Assembly: GCA_002842215.1 (NCBI GenBank)
Contig: PHCC01000022.1
Coordinates: 38,114 to 102,113, forward strand
Length of the DNA stretch: 64,000 nucleotides
DNA from: Betaproteobacteria bacterium HGW-Betaproteobacteria-9
GTDB taxonomy: Bacteria; Pseudomonadota; Gammaproteobacteria; Burkholderiales; Burkholderiaceae_C
Direction of reading: 5' to 3'
The position numbers were made by a program, and so were the translations under genes. Numbering within the stretch: the first letter of the stretch is position 1; each line of letters begins with the position of its first letter. The notes beneath the pieces are model-generated. The model was not told where the DNA came from, did not search any database, and was given only the letters and a program-made list of their open reading frames with translations. This document shows, piece after piece, positions 23,674-32,442 of the stretch.

Positions 23674-26600
23674 CACGAAGCTCCCCGTGCTGCGCGCTTT
23701 TCCGAAACCGTCAGGTGGTGGTCGTTGATGCGGTCACCGCCGAAGGTCTTGAACCAAGGCGCGCTCTCCACATCCTTGCCCCGGTCCTTGTCCCAGGTGA
23801 TGTTGAGCTTGGGCTTTTTGTTGTGGCGCAGGACCTCGGCGGTCATGAAGGGTCGGATGTTCAAGCGTACGCCGTCGTTGAGGTCGGGGTTCCAGCCGAT
23901 AGGCTGTTCGGACAGCTTCTTCCAGCGGACAAAGATGTCATAGGGCGGCTCGCCTTCGAGAATGAGCTCCAGGCGGCGCTTCAGGTCCTGGGCTGCGGCC
24001 AGGCGCTGCTGCGCACCGTCGATGCGGTCGCGCACGCCGGCCTCCTGCTGGCGTATCCAATCGCCCAGGTAGGTGTGGATGAGGCGCTCCAGCTTCTTGC
24101 GGTCGAGCTGGTGGTAGTTCACCAGCGCGGCAAAGCCATCCTTCAGGCCATCCCACACGTGCCAGATAAAGGGGCGGTGGTGGAAGCGCTTGGCGTGCTG
24201 CTCGAAAAACTTCTCGCGCAGCCAGACGTCCAGGCCCTTGCCGGCGCAATCGGCATCGGCCAGCAGCTTGTCGAGCACAGCGGGCTTCCAATTGCCGGGC
24301 TGCACGGTCTCCCAGGCGGCAATCAGCAGCTTGAGCAGGCGGTCATGCGCGGGCGCCTCGCCGCGCACCGAGGGCAGGCAGACGATACCGTCGTCGTCGA
24401 TGTGCTCGGCCAGCTTGTCGCAGCGGGCAATCCAGGTGCGGGCCTCATCGGCCAGCTCCATCGGCGTGTCGGTCTCGGCCGGCCAGCGGTAGCCGACCAG
24501 GCGGGCGACGGCGACCTGCAGCGGGTCGGTGGCGGGCTGCGGGTGGCCGTGGAACAGCCATTGGGTGGGGTCGTCGGAAAAGGGGCTCGGAAGCCCTGTC
24601 GGATATTTCGTAGCAGCTTCCTGTTCCCAATGCTTCAAATCGAATGGCACTCTTAGTAGGGTTGCATTAGTTACGTTGAGTTTTTGGTCCACAGAATAGA
24701 CAGCATCAGCGAACTCTGAAGACTGGCAAAAAGTCAAGATGGCAGGGAGATGCTGCGGCAACTTTGGAACCAATACCGCGCATGACATTTCATACGGAAA
24801 ACCAAGAAAAAGAGAGCTTGGGTAAGGGCGAATTTGACGAACAGCCACCCCATTTTTTTTCCATATTGGGCGACCCTTTAGTCCCTCTCCCAGTGAGGCA
24901 ACAAGCGCACCCCTTCCGCTATCCCATCGAAGAACAAGTTCATGCCCATCGTTGTGGGAAGAATCTGAGGAGGCGCTTTGAAGATACAACCACCGTGCTG
25001 GCTCATACCTCACTTCCCAGAAATTGAGAAAGAATCGGTTGTTATCGCCCGAGGTTAGTCCTTGATACGAGTCGGCGAACTTTCCTAACTCGTCAAAATC
25101 TGACGCAAAGAAAACAATCCGACCATCTGATGACTTGGATAGCCTCGCTTGCTCCACCTCCTTGACTTCGCAGAACTTAAGCGCTGCCTCTTTTTCCGAG
25201 GCAGAGCGCATTTCCGACACATCAAAACCGCATAAGGTCTGCATGGAATTCGGCTTTCCATTGCCAATCGACAACAACTGAACATTGAAGTCCCACATTG
25301 GGGTTTGAAATCCCTTTGCCCCGAGCAATGCAGTCATGCACCACGTGGAATTGACCAAAAGCAGCTTTCTCTGCGCAGAATACGACGCAAGGAACAACCA
25401 GTTCTGCGGCATCACGATTTGCACCACGCCAGCGCCCTTGTCGTAGCTGAGTTCCAAACAGCGTTCCAGGAATACGTTAGCCAGGTCGTTCTTCGCTTCC
25501 GGGTAGTGGGATTCGCAGTAGTCCTTCAGCGTGTCGTGCTGCTTTCCGCGCGCCAGGTAAGGCACGTTTGTCACCACCAGGTGGTAGCGGCCATCCAGCA
25601 GCCGGGCCGCATCCAGCAGGCCCTTGGCTGTGAGGGCCAAGTCCCAGCTGTCGTCCTGCAGCTCACTGGCCTGCCCCCACAGCGTGGGTGGGCGCTCGGT
25701 GGCCAGCGCCCGCCCCAGCAGGTCGCGCAGGGTGTCGAAGTTGGATGTAGCCAGGTCATTCTTCAGGCTGCGTGCCGGGTCCAGCAAGCTTCCCAGCAAC
25801 GGTGCCTGGACGAAGCTGGCGTGCAGCAGGCCCAGCTCCTGTCGCAGGTAGGCGGCGTTGGCGGCGTCGTCCGGCACCAGGGCCATCCAGTCCTCGGGCT
25901 TGGCTGCCACCTTCAGGCCGCAGCAGGCCACCTGCGGTGCGGGCATGTCGGCGCGCACCCCCAGCGGGTCACCGTTCTCGTCTGGGAAGCGCCAGGCCGC
26001 CAGGGCCAGTGCGAAGACCGCGATTTCCACGCAGCGGGCGTCCAGCTCCAGGCCGTGCAGGTTGTCGGCCAGCACGGCGTCCACCGCGTCCATCGCGCTC
26101 AGGCCCTCGGCCGCCATGCGCATGGGCACCAGCAGCAGGAAGGCCGCCACCAGGAAGTGGCCCGAGCCGCAGCAGGGGTCGAGCAGCTTGAACTCGTCCA
26201 ACCGGTCGGGCCAGCCTTCGAACTTGCCCGCCGCCGGCGTGCCGTCGTCCAGCGTGCGCAGGTAGGTCAGCGGTACAGGGCAGGTCTGGCCGGGGTGGCG
26301 CGTCACCCACCAGGCGCCCAGCGAGTTGTGGAGCAGGAAGTCCACCATGTAGGGCTCGGTGAAGAGCTGGGTGACGGCGGGCAGCTCGTCGGCGCCTATC
26401 TTCACCTCCGAGGCGTTGACCTCGTCCTTGCGTTTGGCCTGCCAGAACTGGTAGACCCAGCCCAGGCTGTCGCTGGCCTTGAACACCTCGGGCGGCAGCG
26501 CGGCCAGCAGGCGCTCCAGCTCGCGCTGATGCTCGGGCGCGAAGGTCAACTCGAACACTGGACTCTGCGGCTTGAACACCTGCGGCAGCATGCGACCGGC

Positions 26601-27041
26601 CAGCTTGCCGGCCAGTTCCCACTTGGTCTTGGCGCCCAGGTTCATCGCCGGGTCGGCTTCTTGCACCAGGGCTTCGCAGTCGTCCAGCGACACCGCCGCG
26701 CTGGGCTCCCACAGCAGCAGGCCGTTCTCTGCCAGGAAGCGGGCGAACAGCATGCGGTGCCAGTGCTCGTAGGCCACTTCCCAGACCAGGTGCTGCAGGG
26801 TCTGGGTGTCGTCGTTGGCCTTCTTGTCGCCCAGGGCGCGGCCGTGGGCGCGCAGGCGGCGGCGCAAGATGCGCTGAGGCTCGTCCAGGTAATCGGGCAC
26901 ACGGCCCTCGCTCACGCCGAGCTGCGCCAGCGCGGCGCGGGCGCCCTTCTCGGCCATTTCTCGCGCGGACTTGACGGTGGCTTCGAGTTGGCCGCGCAGG
27001 GGCTTGGCCAGGGGTTGGTTGTGGATGCTTGCGGTTGCCAT
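23673..27041 (-). CDS. pglX: BREX adenine-specific DNA methyltransferase PglX
   Basis: The protein has 1,122 residues. The SAM-binding motif is DPCCGSGHF (about 290). The catalytic motif reads NVPY near residue 490 where many N6-adenine methylases have NPPY. PglX marks host DNA at a non-palindromic site so that BREX can tell phage DNA apart, and it also takes part in exclusion. The stretch coding for residues about 550-810, expected to hold the target recognition domain, is clearly AT-richer than the rest of the gene, which suggests recombination of the specificity region. The gene starts 72 bases after brxC, and its stop overlaps the OLD-nuclease gene. Confidence 0.95.
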   Translation of the reverse strand: MATASIHNQPLAKPLRGQLEATVKSAREMAEKGARAALAQLGVSEGRVPDYLDEPQRILRRRLRAHGRALGDKKANDDTQTLQHLVWEVAYEHWHRMLFARFLAENGLLLWEPSAAVSLDDCEALVQEADPAMNLGAKTKWELAGKLAGRMLPQVFKPQSPVFELTFAPEHQRELERLLAALPPEVFKASDSLGWVYQFWQAKRKDEVNASEVKIGADELPAVTQLFTEPYMVDFLLHNSLGAWWVTRHPGQTCPVPLTYLRTLDDGTPAAGKFEGWPDRLDEFKLLDPCCGSGHFLVAAFLLLVPMRMAAEGLSAMDAVDAVLADNLHGLELDARCVEIAVFALALAAWRFPDENGDPLGVRADMPAPQVACCGLKVAAKPEDWMALVPDDAANAAYLRQELGLLHASFVQAPLLGSLLDPARSLKNDLATSNFDTLRDLLGRALATERPPTLWGQASELQDDSWDLALTAKGLLDAARLLDGRYHLVVTNVPYLARGKQHDTLKDYCESHYPEAKNDLANVFLERCLELSYDKGAGVVQIVMPQNWLFLASYSAQRKLLLVNSTWCMTALLGAKGFQTPMWDFNVQLLSIGNGKPNSMQTLCGFDVSEMRSASEKEAALKFCEVKEVEQARLSKSSDGRIVFFASDFDELGKFADSYQGLTSGDNNRFFLNFWEVRYEPARWLYLQSASSDSSHNDGHELVLRWDSGRGALVASLGEGLKGRPIWKKNGVAVRQIRPYPSSLFLGFPYEMSCAVLVPKLPQHLPAILTFCQSSEFADAVYSVDQKLNVTNATLLRVPFDLKHWEQEAATKYPTGLPSPFSDDPTQWLFHGHPQPATDPLQVAVARLVGYRWPAETDTPMELADEARTWIARCDKLAEHIDDDGIVCLPSVRGEAPAHDRLLKLLIAAWETVQPGNWKPAVLDKLLADADCAGKGLDVWLREKFFEQHAKRFHHRPFIWHVWDGLKDGFAALVNYHQLDRKKLERLIHTYLGDWIRQQEAGVRDRIDGAQQRLAAAQDLKRRLELILEGEPPYDIFVRWKKLSEQPIGWNPDLNDGVRLNIRPFMTAEVLRHNKKPKLNITWDKDRGKDVESAPWFKTFGGDRINDHHLTVSEKRAARGAS

Positions 27042-27072
27042 GTTGTTCTGTGAGTTGCTTGTGACGTAACGC

Positions 27073-27087
27073 AGGTAACGGGGTAAC
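27073..27087. repeat. GGTAAC paired repeat, copy 2 (brxC-pglX gap)
   Basis: AGGTAACGGGGTAAC contains two GGTAAC/GGGTAAC units, and another GTAAC lies just before it at 27066. See the copies at 9487 and 32329. Confidence 0.5.
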
Positions 27088-27113
27088 GGCTACCTGGCCT
27101 CCTCGTCTTGCGC

Positions 27114-30100
27114 TCAGAGGGCCACTGGGCCCTGCTTGAGCTTGGTGGTCAGCAAGGCCTCCACCTCCGCCAGCCAGGCTTTGAGCTCTGCCTCGTCGTT
27201 GAGAGTGCGCTTGGGCAGCGCCACGTGCACCACGTTGGGCTTGAGCCGTTGCACGGCGGCGTGGCGGGCAGCCTCGAACCTGCTCGACAACGCCTGGGTC
27301 TTGTCCACCCACTGGTCCAGCGTGCAGTCGTCCAGGGCGTCTTGCAATTGCTCTGCCGTACCCAGGGCAATGACGGCAGGCGCGGTCAAGTGATGGGCCT
27401 GCGTGAGCTCGGCTCGCTGCGCTTCGCTGAGCTTGGCCCAGTCGGCGTCGGCGTTCAGCTGGGCTTGCTGCTGGCTGTGGGTCTGGGCAAATGCGTCCAG
27501 TTTGGCGTTCAGCGCCTGTCGCAGCAGGTCAACGGTTTTGTCCAGCAGGGGGCGCACGGGGTCCGGGTCGACCAGTAGGCTTCGCTGGGCTTCGATGGCA
27601 TCCACCTCAGCCTTGAGAGCCGAGTAGGGACCCAGCGCTTTGGCGTGGCGCAGCAGGTCGTTCAACTTGCGCCAGTCGGGCAGGCGCTTGCCAATGTCGG
27701 CGGCGGTCTTGACCCAGGCCTTGGACAAGCCCACCAGCTCGTCGAAGCGGGTGAACAGCTCCTGCAGTTGGGCGTTGCCGGTCTGGGCCTCAATGGCTTC
27801 TAGCGCAGCCAGTTTGGGCGTTTCGGGTGCAGGTGCTTGACCGCCGGCTTTGCCGGCCTGGTCGCGGAGTTTGGCCAGCAGCGTCGGCACCTTGGCCAGC
27901 TCTTCCTTGGGCTGACAGGGCACGCCCACGGTGCTGAACAGCGAGCGAATTTTGATGAGCTGCGGCGGCGTGATGTTGACGCTTTCGCGCTGGAAGCTGG
28001 CCTGGGTGAGCTTGGCGCGGTCCAGACTTTTGGCGTCGACGGGTTTGGAAGCTGCATCACTGGCTTTGATGTGACCTGCGGCCAGCAGTGCATAGAGGGC
28101 ACCGTCGATGGCGTCACGGGGCCAGCCGAAGGGTGGTGCCTCGAAGTTGTCGCGAATTTCCGCGCCCTTCTTGCCGGGGCCGATGAAGGTCAGCAGCTTC
28201 TGGCAGACAGGGTGTTTGTCGGCTTCCTGGGTGTGGCCCACGGCCTTGAGTGCCTCCAGGTTGCCTTTGCGCGCCTCATCCAGCACCTTGCTCCACATGT
28301 CGTGGTCTGCGGCATCAAAGTCTTGGTAGAGGCGCAAGGCCATGTTCTTGGCTGCGCGGTTGATGCGGTCTGACAGGTCGTTGCCGTCGACGGCTTCCTG
28401 CCCACCGGCCAGGAAGACGCGAACGCCAGCCAGCAGTTGCTCAACGAGGTCAGCCAGCTCCTTCTCGGCCGTGCGTTGGCGGCTCTCCATCGAGCGTTGG
28501 GCGTCGCGCCCCTCTTCGGTGGATGGGCTGCCCTTCTTTTGCAAGGTGGTGCGCGCCGCTTCCAGCGCGATGATGGCATTGGTCAACTCGGTCTTGTGCT
28601 GAGCAGGCAGGAAGGCGAACAGCGTGGGGTTTCCCGCGCTCTTCGCCTTGGCCTCGGCGATGACAGACTTTTCTTCGGTTTGCCAGCCGTCCTGAACCCA
28701 CAAGTACAGGTTTTTGTCGTTGTCCTTGGGCAGGGTTTCGTCATAAGTGGGCGTCAGGCGGCGCTCGACGTTGTCTTTGCCCTGGACGACCCGGACCTTC
28801 TTCAACACGTCGCCGAAGCGGGTCTTGAGCAGGTCGGCGCGCTTTTGCTCCACGCGTTGTGGCGCTGCCTTGAGCTCGGCTTCCTGCGCGCGGAACTCGT
28901 CGTACCAGGCACTGGATTCGCGGGTCTGCAAACGGTATTCGGTACCACTGCCGCCGGCCAAGGCCATGACGAGGCGGTCGTTGTTTTGCAATTCGCCCAA
29001 CAGGTCAGGCAACTGCTTGCGCAGCTCGGACGAGCCGGCGGACAGGTCCGTAACCAGCAGGTCGGCCAAAGCGTCCTCGGTTGCTTTTAGACCGATGTCC
29101 ATCGCCGCGTCAGCGGGCAGCTTGTTGATGAGGTAGATGAGCTTGAGCAGCTTGCCCTTTAGCTGAGCCCGTACGTCGCCCGCGGCGAAGCGTTGCACGT
29201 TCTCGAACACTTCTTTGGGCAATTGGGCTGTGGAGACCAGGTTTGCGGCAATCTGGTCGTAGAGGAAATCGCCGGAGACGACGTGGCCCAGCGGTGCATC
29301 GGCCGTGGCCAGCACGGCTTCGTGCACCACGCGCAGCTGGCTGCGCAGCTGCGATACGGTGCCTGTGGCGTCGATGGTGCGGAGAACGCGTTCCCAGAAG
29401 CGGCGGCGCACGGGCAACAGCGGGTAGTCGGACGTCATCACGTCTTCGTCGTCGGTGACGTGTTCGAGCTTGGTGCCGCGCAGGTGGCGGGAGATTTCGC
29501 CGAGGTTGGCGCGCCACATGTGTTCGACCTCCGGCTGGGCCGATGGCTTTTTGGCCAGGATGATTTGGCGCGTGACGTTCTCGACGTCCCAGTCACCCAA
29601 CATGACCGGGACCGGGAAGCGGCCCATGAGACGCTGCAGGTTGGCCATGCCCGACAAGGCCGACTGCCCAGTGGCCACGAAAAGTAGCTTGCCGTTGAAG
29701 TGCTTGCACAGGGTCTCGGTGACTTCCTGGACCTGGAAAGCCCTTTCGACGTCTTGACCGACGAACTGCTGCACTTCGTCGAGCACCACCAGGGTCAGCG
29801 GGAACTTGCCATCGACGGCCAGGGCGGCTTCAATGGCATTGGTCATCTGCTCGCTGGAGACGTCGGTGACCTGGGGGAACTGTTCCTTGAGCAGCTTGCG
29901 GGCGTCGGCTTCAGAGTGGGCCAGGTCAGGGCGGGCCTTGAGCAGCGCTTTGGCCAGATGGCTGGACACGTACATGTGCGGCAGCTCCTGGGCCAGTGTT
30001 CGGCCAGCGGCCTGCAACTCGGCCTCGACCGAGGACAGGATGCCCTCTTGCCTGAGCCACATCACCAGCTGTGCCTGGTTGTACTGCTCGGGCAGGCCCT

Positions 30101-30575
30101 TGGACTTGAACACGATGCCCAGCAGGGCCAGGCGCACTTTGTCGCCGGCGCCAGCGCCGAGCTTGCCAGCGGCCGCATGCAGAGCCCCGTGGCGTTTGCC
30201 TTGGATGCTGAGTTCTTTCAGGTGCTCGAACACCCCGGTAGGCAGCTTGGCCAGGCTGCGGGCGGTGGCGCCGTCGTTGAACTGGTAATCCGTCCACAGC
30301 GTGCGCAGCATCTTGGCCAGGTGCGACTTGCCGCTGCCGTAGAAACCGGAAATCCAGACGCCGGGCTGCTCGGTACCAGCGTCGAGGTTGACCAGGAACT
30401 TGTCCAGGATGGTCTCCAGGCCCTTTTCGTACTGACCGTCGCAGACGAAGGTCTCCAGCTCGTAGCGAAGGATGGCCTGTGCGGCTTCGGAATGGTCTTC
30501 GGATACTTCTGCCACGCCGTTGTTGACGAGGCGGTTTTCTTGGGGGGCTTTGTTGTAGATATCCCTGTTCAGCAT
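27114..30575 (-). CDS. brxC: BREX ATPase BrxC
   Basis: The protein has 1,153 residues from the ATG at 30575 (MLNRDIYNKAP). The longer frame to 30704 overlaps brxB and is rejected. A P-loop with GFYGSGKSHLAKML sits near residue 77 and a Walker B-like LVVLDEVQQF near 263. Long helical regions fill the C-terminal half. BrxC (DUF499/DUF2791-like ATPase) is required for methylation and defence in type I BREX. It starts 37 bases after brxB and is followed by 72 bases containing a GGTAAC repeat before pglX. Confidence 0.94.
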   Translation of the reverse strand: MLNRDIYNKAPQENRLVNNGVAEVSEDHSEAAQAILRYELETFVCDGQYEKGLETILDKFLVNLDAGTEQPGVWISGFYGSGKSHLAKMLRTLWTDYQFNDGATARSLAKLPTGVFEHLKELSIQGKRHGALHAAAGKLGAGAGDKVRLALLGIVFKSKGLPEQYNQAQLVMWLRQEGILSSVEAELQAAGRTLAQELPHMYVSSHLAKALLKARPDLAHSEADARKLLKEQFPQVTDVSSEQMTNAIEAALAVDGKFPLTLVVLDEVQQFVGQDVERAFQVQEVTETLCKHFNGKLLFVATGQSALSGMANLQRLMGRFPVPVMLGDWDVENVTRQIILAKKPSAQPEVEHMWRANLGEISRHLRGTKLEHVTDDEDVMTSDYPLLPVRRRFWERVLRTIDATGTVSQLRSQLRVVHEAVLATADAPLGHVVSGDFLYDQIAANLVSTAQLPKEVFENVQRFAAGDVRAQLKGKLLKLIYLINKLPADAAMDIGLKATEDALADLLVTDLSAGSSELRKQLPDLLGELQNNDRLVMALAGGSGTEYRLQTRESSAWYDEFRAQEAELKAAPQRVEQKRADLLKTRFGDVLKKVRVVQGKDNVERRLTPTYDETLPKDNDKNLYLWVQDGWQTEEKSVIAEAKAKSAGNPTLFAFLPAQHKTELTNAIIALEAARTTLQKKGSPSTEEGRDAQRSMESRQRTAEKELADLVEQLLAGVRVFLAGGQEAVDGNDLSDRINRAAKNMALRLYQDFDAADHDMWSKVLDEARKGNLEALKAVGHTQEADKHPVCQKLLTFIGPGKKGAEIRDNFEAPPFGWPRDAIDGALYALLAAGHIKASDAASKPVDAKSLDRAKLTQASFQRESVNITPPQLIKIRSLFSTVGVPCQPKEELAKVPTLLAKLRDQAGKAGGQAPAPETPKLAALEAIEAQTGNAQLQELFTRFDELVGLSKAWVKTAADIGKRLPDWRKLNDLLRHAKALGPYSALKAEVDAIEAQRSLLVDPDPVRPLLDKTVDLLRQALNAKLDAFAQTHSQQQAQLNADADWAKLSEAQRAELTQAHHLTAPAVIALGTAEQLQDALDDCTLDQWVDKTQALSSRFEAARHAAVQRLKPNVVHVALPKRTLNDEAELKAWLAEVEALLTTKLKQGPVAL

Positions 30576-30612
30576 GGTGGTCCTTGCTCTGGTTCTTGGG
30601 TTGTTCGGTGAT

Positions 30613-31176
30613 TCAGTCTTTGGCCAGAAGCGGGACGGCCAGGTAATTCCAGCCGTCTCGCGCGTCGAGCAAGCGATAGGTGTGGTTCTCGGGGTGGTGT
30701 TCACCTGGGAAGAACACCAGCAGGCGACCGTCCACTGCTTCCTTGATGCCCTCGACCACGGATGACACGCGGGCGAGGCCGAACAGTGCGCCGACGCCCA
30801 TCAAGGCGACCACGGTCTCCGGGCCGGCATCGGCCGAGATGCGGGCCTTCAGCTTGGCGGTGAGGTTGGCGGTGAACTCGGTCAGTTCGCCCGTCTGATA
30901 GCCCGCCAGGTCTTCGGGCGATTCGAAGTAGGCGTCCCGGTACTCCTGGGCTGCCATCCACTCAGGGAAGGCGTTCGTCACGTCGAGCAACAGCCACTTC
31001 TTGCCGGCCTGCTGAGTAGCCAGTTCGAACTCCACCACGTTGGCGCGCAAGCGCAGTTCGTCTGCCTTGTCGTACACCGCAAAGATGACGCGCTGAATGG
31101 CGGCGAGCCCTGCCTGCCAGGGAACGGTGAGGTGTTGGCGATACGCGGCGGCCAGTTTGGCGACCTTAGACGACAT
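30613..31176 (-). CDS. brxB: BREX protein BrxB (DUF1788)
   Basis: The protein has 187 residues. GGAGG lies 7 bases before the ATG at 31176, and the start overlaps the end of brxA by 11 bases. Its size, the VFFPGEHHPENHTYRLLDARDGW end and its place between brxA and brxC match the DUF1788 family. Its molecular role is not settled. It is essential for type I BREX activity. Confidence 0.92.
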   Translation of the reverse strand: MSSKVAKLAAAYRQHLTVPWQAGLAAIQRVIFAVYDKADELRLRANVVEFELATQQAGKKWLLLDVTNAFPEWMAAQEYRDAYFESPEDLAGYQTGELTEFTANLTAKLKARISADAGPETVVALMGVGALFGLARVSSVVEGIKEAVDGRLLVFFPGEHHPENHTYRLLDARDGWNYLAVPLLAKD

Positions 31177-31966
31177 GTGAGACCTCCTGACGGATTCGTT
31201 CTTCTTCAGGCGAGAGATAGCCGGGGAAGCGCACCTCTTTCACACCCCCGGCGTTCATGAACACGAGCAGTCCACGGTGCGAAGCGGCGTTTGCGGACGC
31301 GTCCAAGTCCTCCGGAGGCAGTCCGGTGAGACTGGTCCAGTCGGACGAGAAAAGGCGTTGTCCGGTGCGCCCCTCCAGGTAACCCAAGAAAAGCAGCATA
31401 GCGACCGATTCCGGACAGATTTCGGGCAACACCTTGGTCTTGCGTTGCCGGCCTTGCAGAAAGCCGGCCGAGGTCCAACTGCCCGAGACGTTCTGGGCAA
31501 ACGAGCGCAGGGAAGCGGGGCTGAACCGGTCGGGATGCGCACCCGCCAAGACAGCCTCGACCGATTCGCGACTGACCGCCTCGCCCGGCTGCTTGGACAA
31601 ATAGAATGGCTGGGTTCCGCGCAACAGTGGGTCTCGTGCCAAAGCCACCGACAGGGCCAGCAGGGGCTGTGCAAGGAAGTTGACATCCCACAGCCGACGA
31701 AGGGCGCGGTAGATGGGGTTTTCGGCCGTCAATCCGTAGAGCGACGCCAGGTGATGCAAGGCGAGCTCACGCGCCTTTTTGGTGGGTTTGCCGAGGACGT
31801 TCTCGTCCACCACAGCGCGGACGAAGTCGGCGCGCTCAGCATCAGGTGCCGTATGGGAGAAAAGTACCCGCAGGTCATCCAACATCATCGTCCGCGCAGC
31901 GTGCGGGCCGCTGATGCCGAAGCGAAAGCCAAGCTGAGCAAGCAGCGCCTGACGCATTAGACTCAC
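31166..31966 (-). CDS. brxA: BREX protein BrxA (DUF1819)
   Basis: The protein has 266 residues. The first start is a GTG at 31966 that overlaps the stop of the RHH gene as GTGA, and an ATG at 31957 is an alternative. BrxA is a small, helical, DNA-binding protein of the DUF1819 family (compare SRESVEAVLAGAHPDRFSP and LLFLGYLEGR). It is the first structural gene of the operon and overlaps brxB by 11 bases. Confidence 0.92.
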   Translation of the reverse strand: MSLMRQALLAQLGFRFGISGPHAARTMMLDDLRVLFSHTAPDAERADFVRAVVDENVLGKPTKKARELALHHLASLYGLTAENPIYRALRRLWDVNFLAQPLLALSVALARDPLLRGTQPFYLSKQPGEAVSRESVEAVLAGAHPDRFSPASLRSFAQNVSGSWTSAGFLQGRQRKTKVLPEICPESVAMLLFLGYLEGRTGQRLFSSDWTSLTGLPPEDLDASANAASHRGLLVFMNAGGVKEVRFPGYLSPEEERIRQEVSHVV

Positions 31967-32172
31967 GCCGCGGTTCCTCGCTGCTTGGGGTTGGCGAGCG
32001 TTTCGTCAGGCACACCCTCAAGTGGGTACCCCTGGGCCCGACAGTAGGCCACCACCATGACCTCCATCATATTGGCGACGCTTCGAAGCTCACGCTCAGC
32101 AGCGGACTGCAGAGCCGCCTTGATATGAGGCTCCACACGAACGCTGACAACTTGGGTTTTGGCGATAGCCAT
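31963..32172 (-). CDS. Ribbon-helix-helix regulator heading the BREX operon
   Basis: The protein has 69 residues. The N-terminal strand TQVVSVRVEPHIKAALQSAA followed by two helices (ERELRSVANMMEVMVVAYCRAQ) is a typical ribbon-helix-helix fold. It overlaps brxA by four bases, so it is co-transcribed with BREX. A nested palindrome lies 13-48 bases before its start. Known BREX operons often carry a WYL-type regulator (BrxR) at this place. An RHH protein here is a different solution. Autoregulation is inferred. Confidence 0.8.
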   Translation of the reverse strand: MAIAKTQVVSVRVEPHIKAALQSAAERELRSVANMMEVMVVAYCRAQGYPLEGVPDETLANPKQRGTAA

Positions 32173-32184
32173 TGCACGGCACCT

Positions 32185-32220
32185 CTGTAAGTAGAACGCT
32201 AGCAGAGTGCTAGCTTACAG
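32185..32220. promoter_or_regulatory. Nested inverted repeats, BREX operator candidate
   Basis: An outer pair CTGTAAG/CTTACAG (32185-32191 with 32214-32220) surrounds two GCTAGC palindromes (32198-32203 and 32209-32214) separated by AGAGT. The block is 13 bases upstream of the RHH start, where the BREX promoter should lie. It is a good operator candidate for a dimeric RHH protein. Confidence 0.65.
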
Positions 32221-32328
32221 GACCGCCACAACCGCCCACTGTCCACTTGCATGTATTCCCAACCTCTCCTCGGCGCCGTTGAGTCTCCTGACGCAGTTAA
32301 CGTGAATGAAGGCTCTGTGCATAGGTGA

Positions 32329-32344
32329 AGGTTACGCGGGTAAC
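32329..32344. repeat. GGTAAC paired repeat, copy 3 (upstream of BREX operon)
   Basis: AGGTTACGCGGGTAAC is one base off the two-unit pattern seen at 9487-9502 and 27073-27087. It lies in the gap between repC and the BREX promoter. Confidence 0.4.
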
Positions 32345-32397
32345 GCGCTCCCAGAAGACAGAACCTCATTCCCGGTCAGAGCATTGCTAACCGGCAA

Positions 32398-32422
32398 GGC
32401 AGCGCCCGCCCCAGGCGCTGCC
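32398..32422 (-). terminator. Hairpin after the RepC-like gene
   Basis: A perfect 9-bp stem (32398-32406 with 32414-32422) and a 7-base loop lie 21 bases beyond the repC-like stop. No long T run follows, so it may be a weak or factor-assisted terminator separating the replication genes from BREX. Confidence 0.5.
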
Positions 32423-32442
32423 AGGAGAACCCGGCACTCTTT

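Noticed and set aside
25305..27053. 582-codon plus-strand frame opposite pglX, and similar frames opposite brxC, brxL and ntrY
   Set aside because: Antisense to genes with clear motifs; composition (Val/Gln/His-rich) is typical of reversed GC-rich coding sequence.
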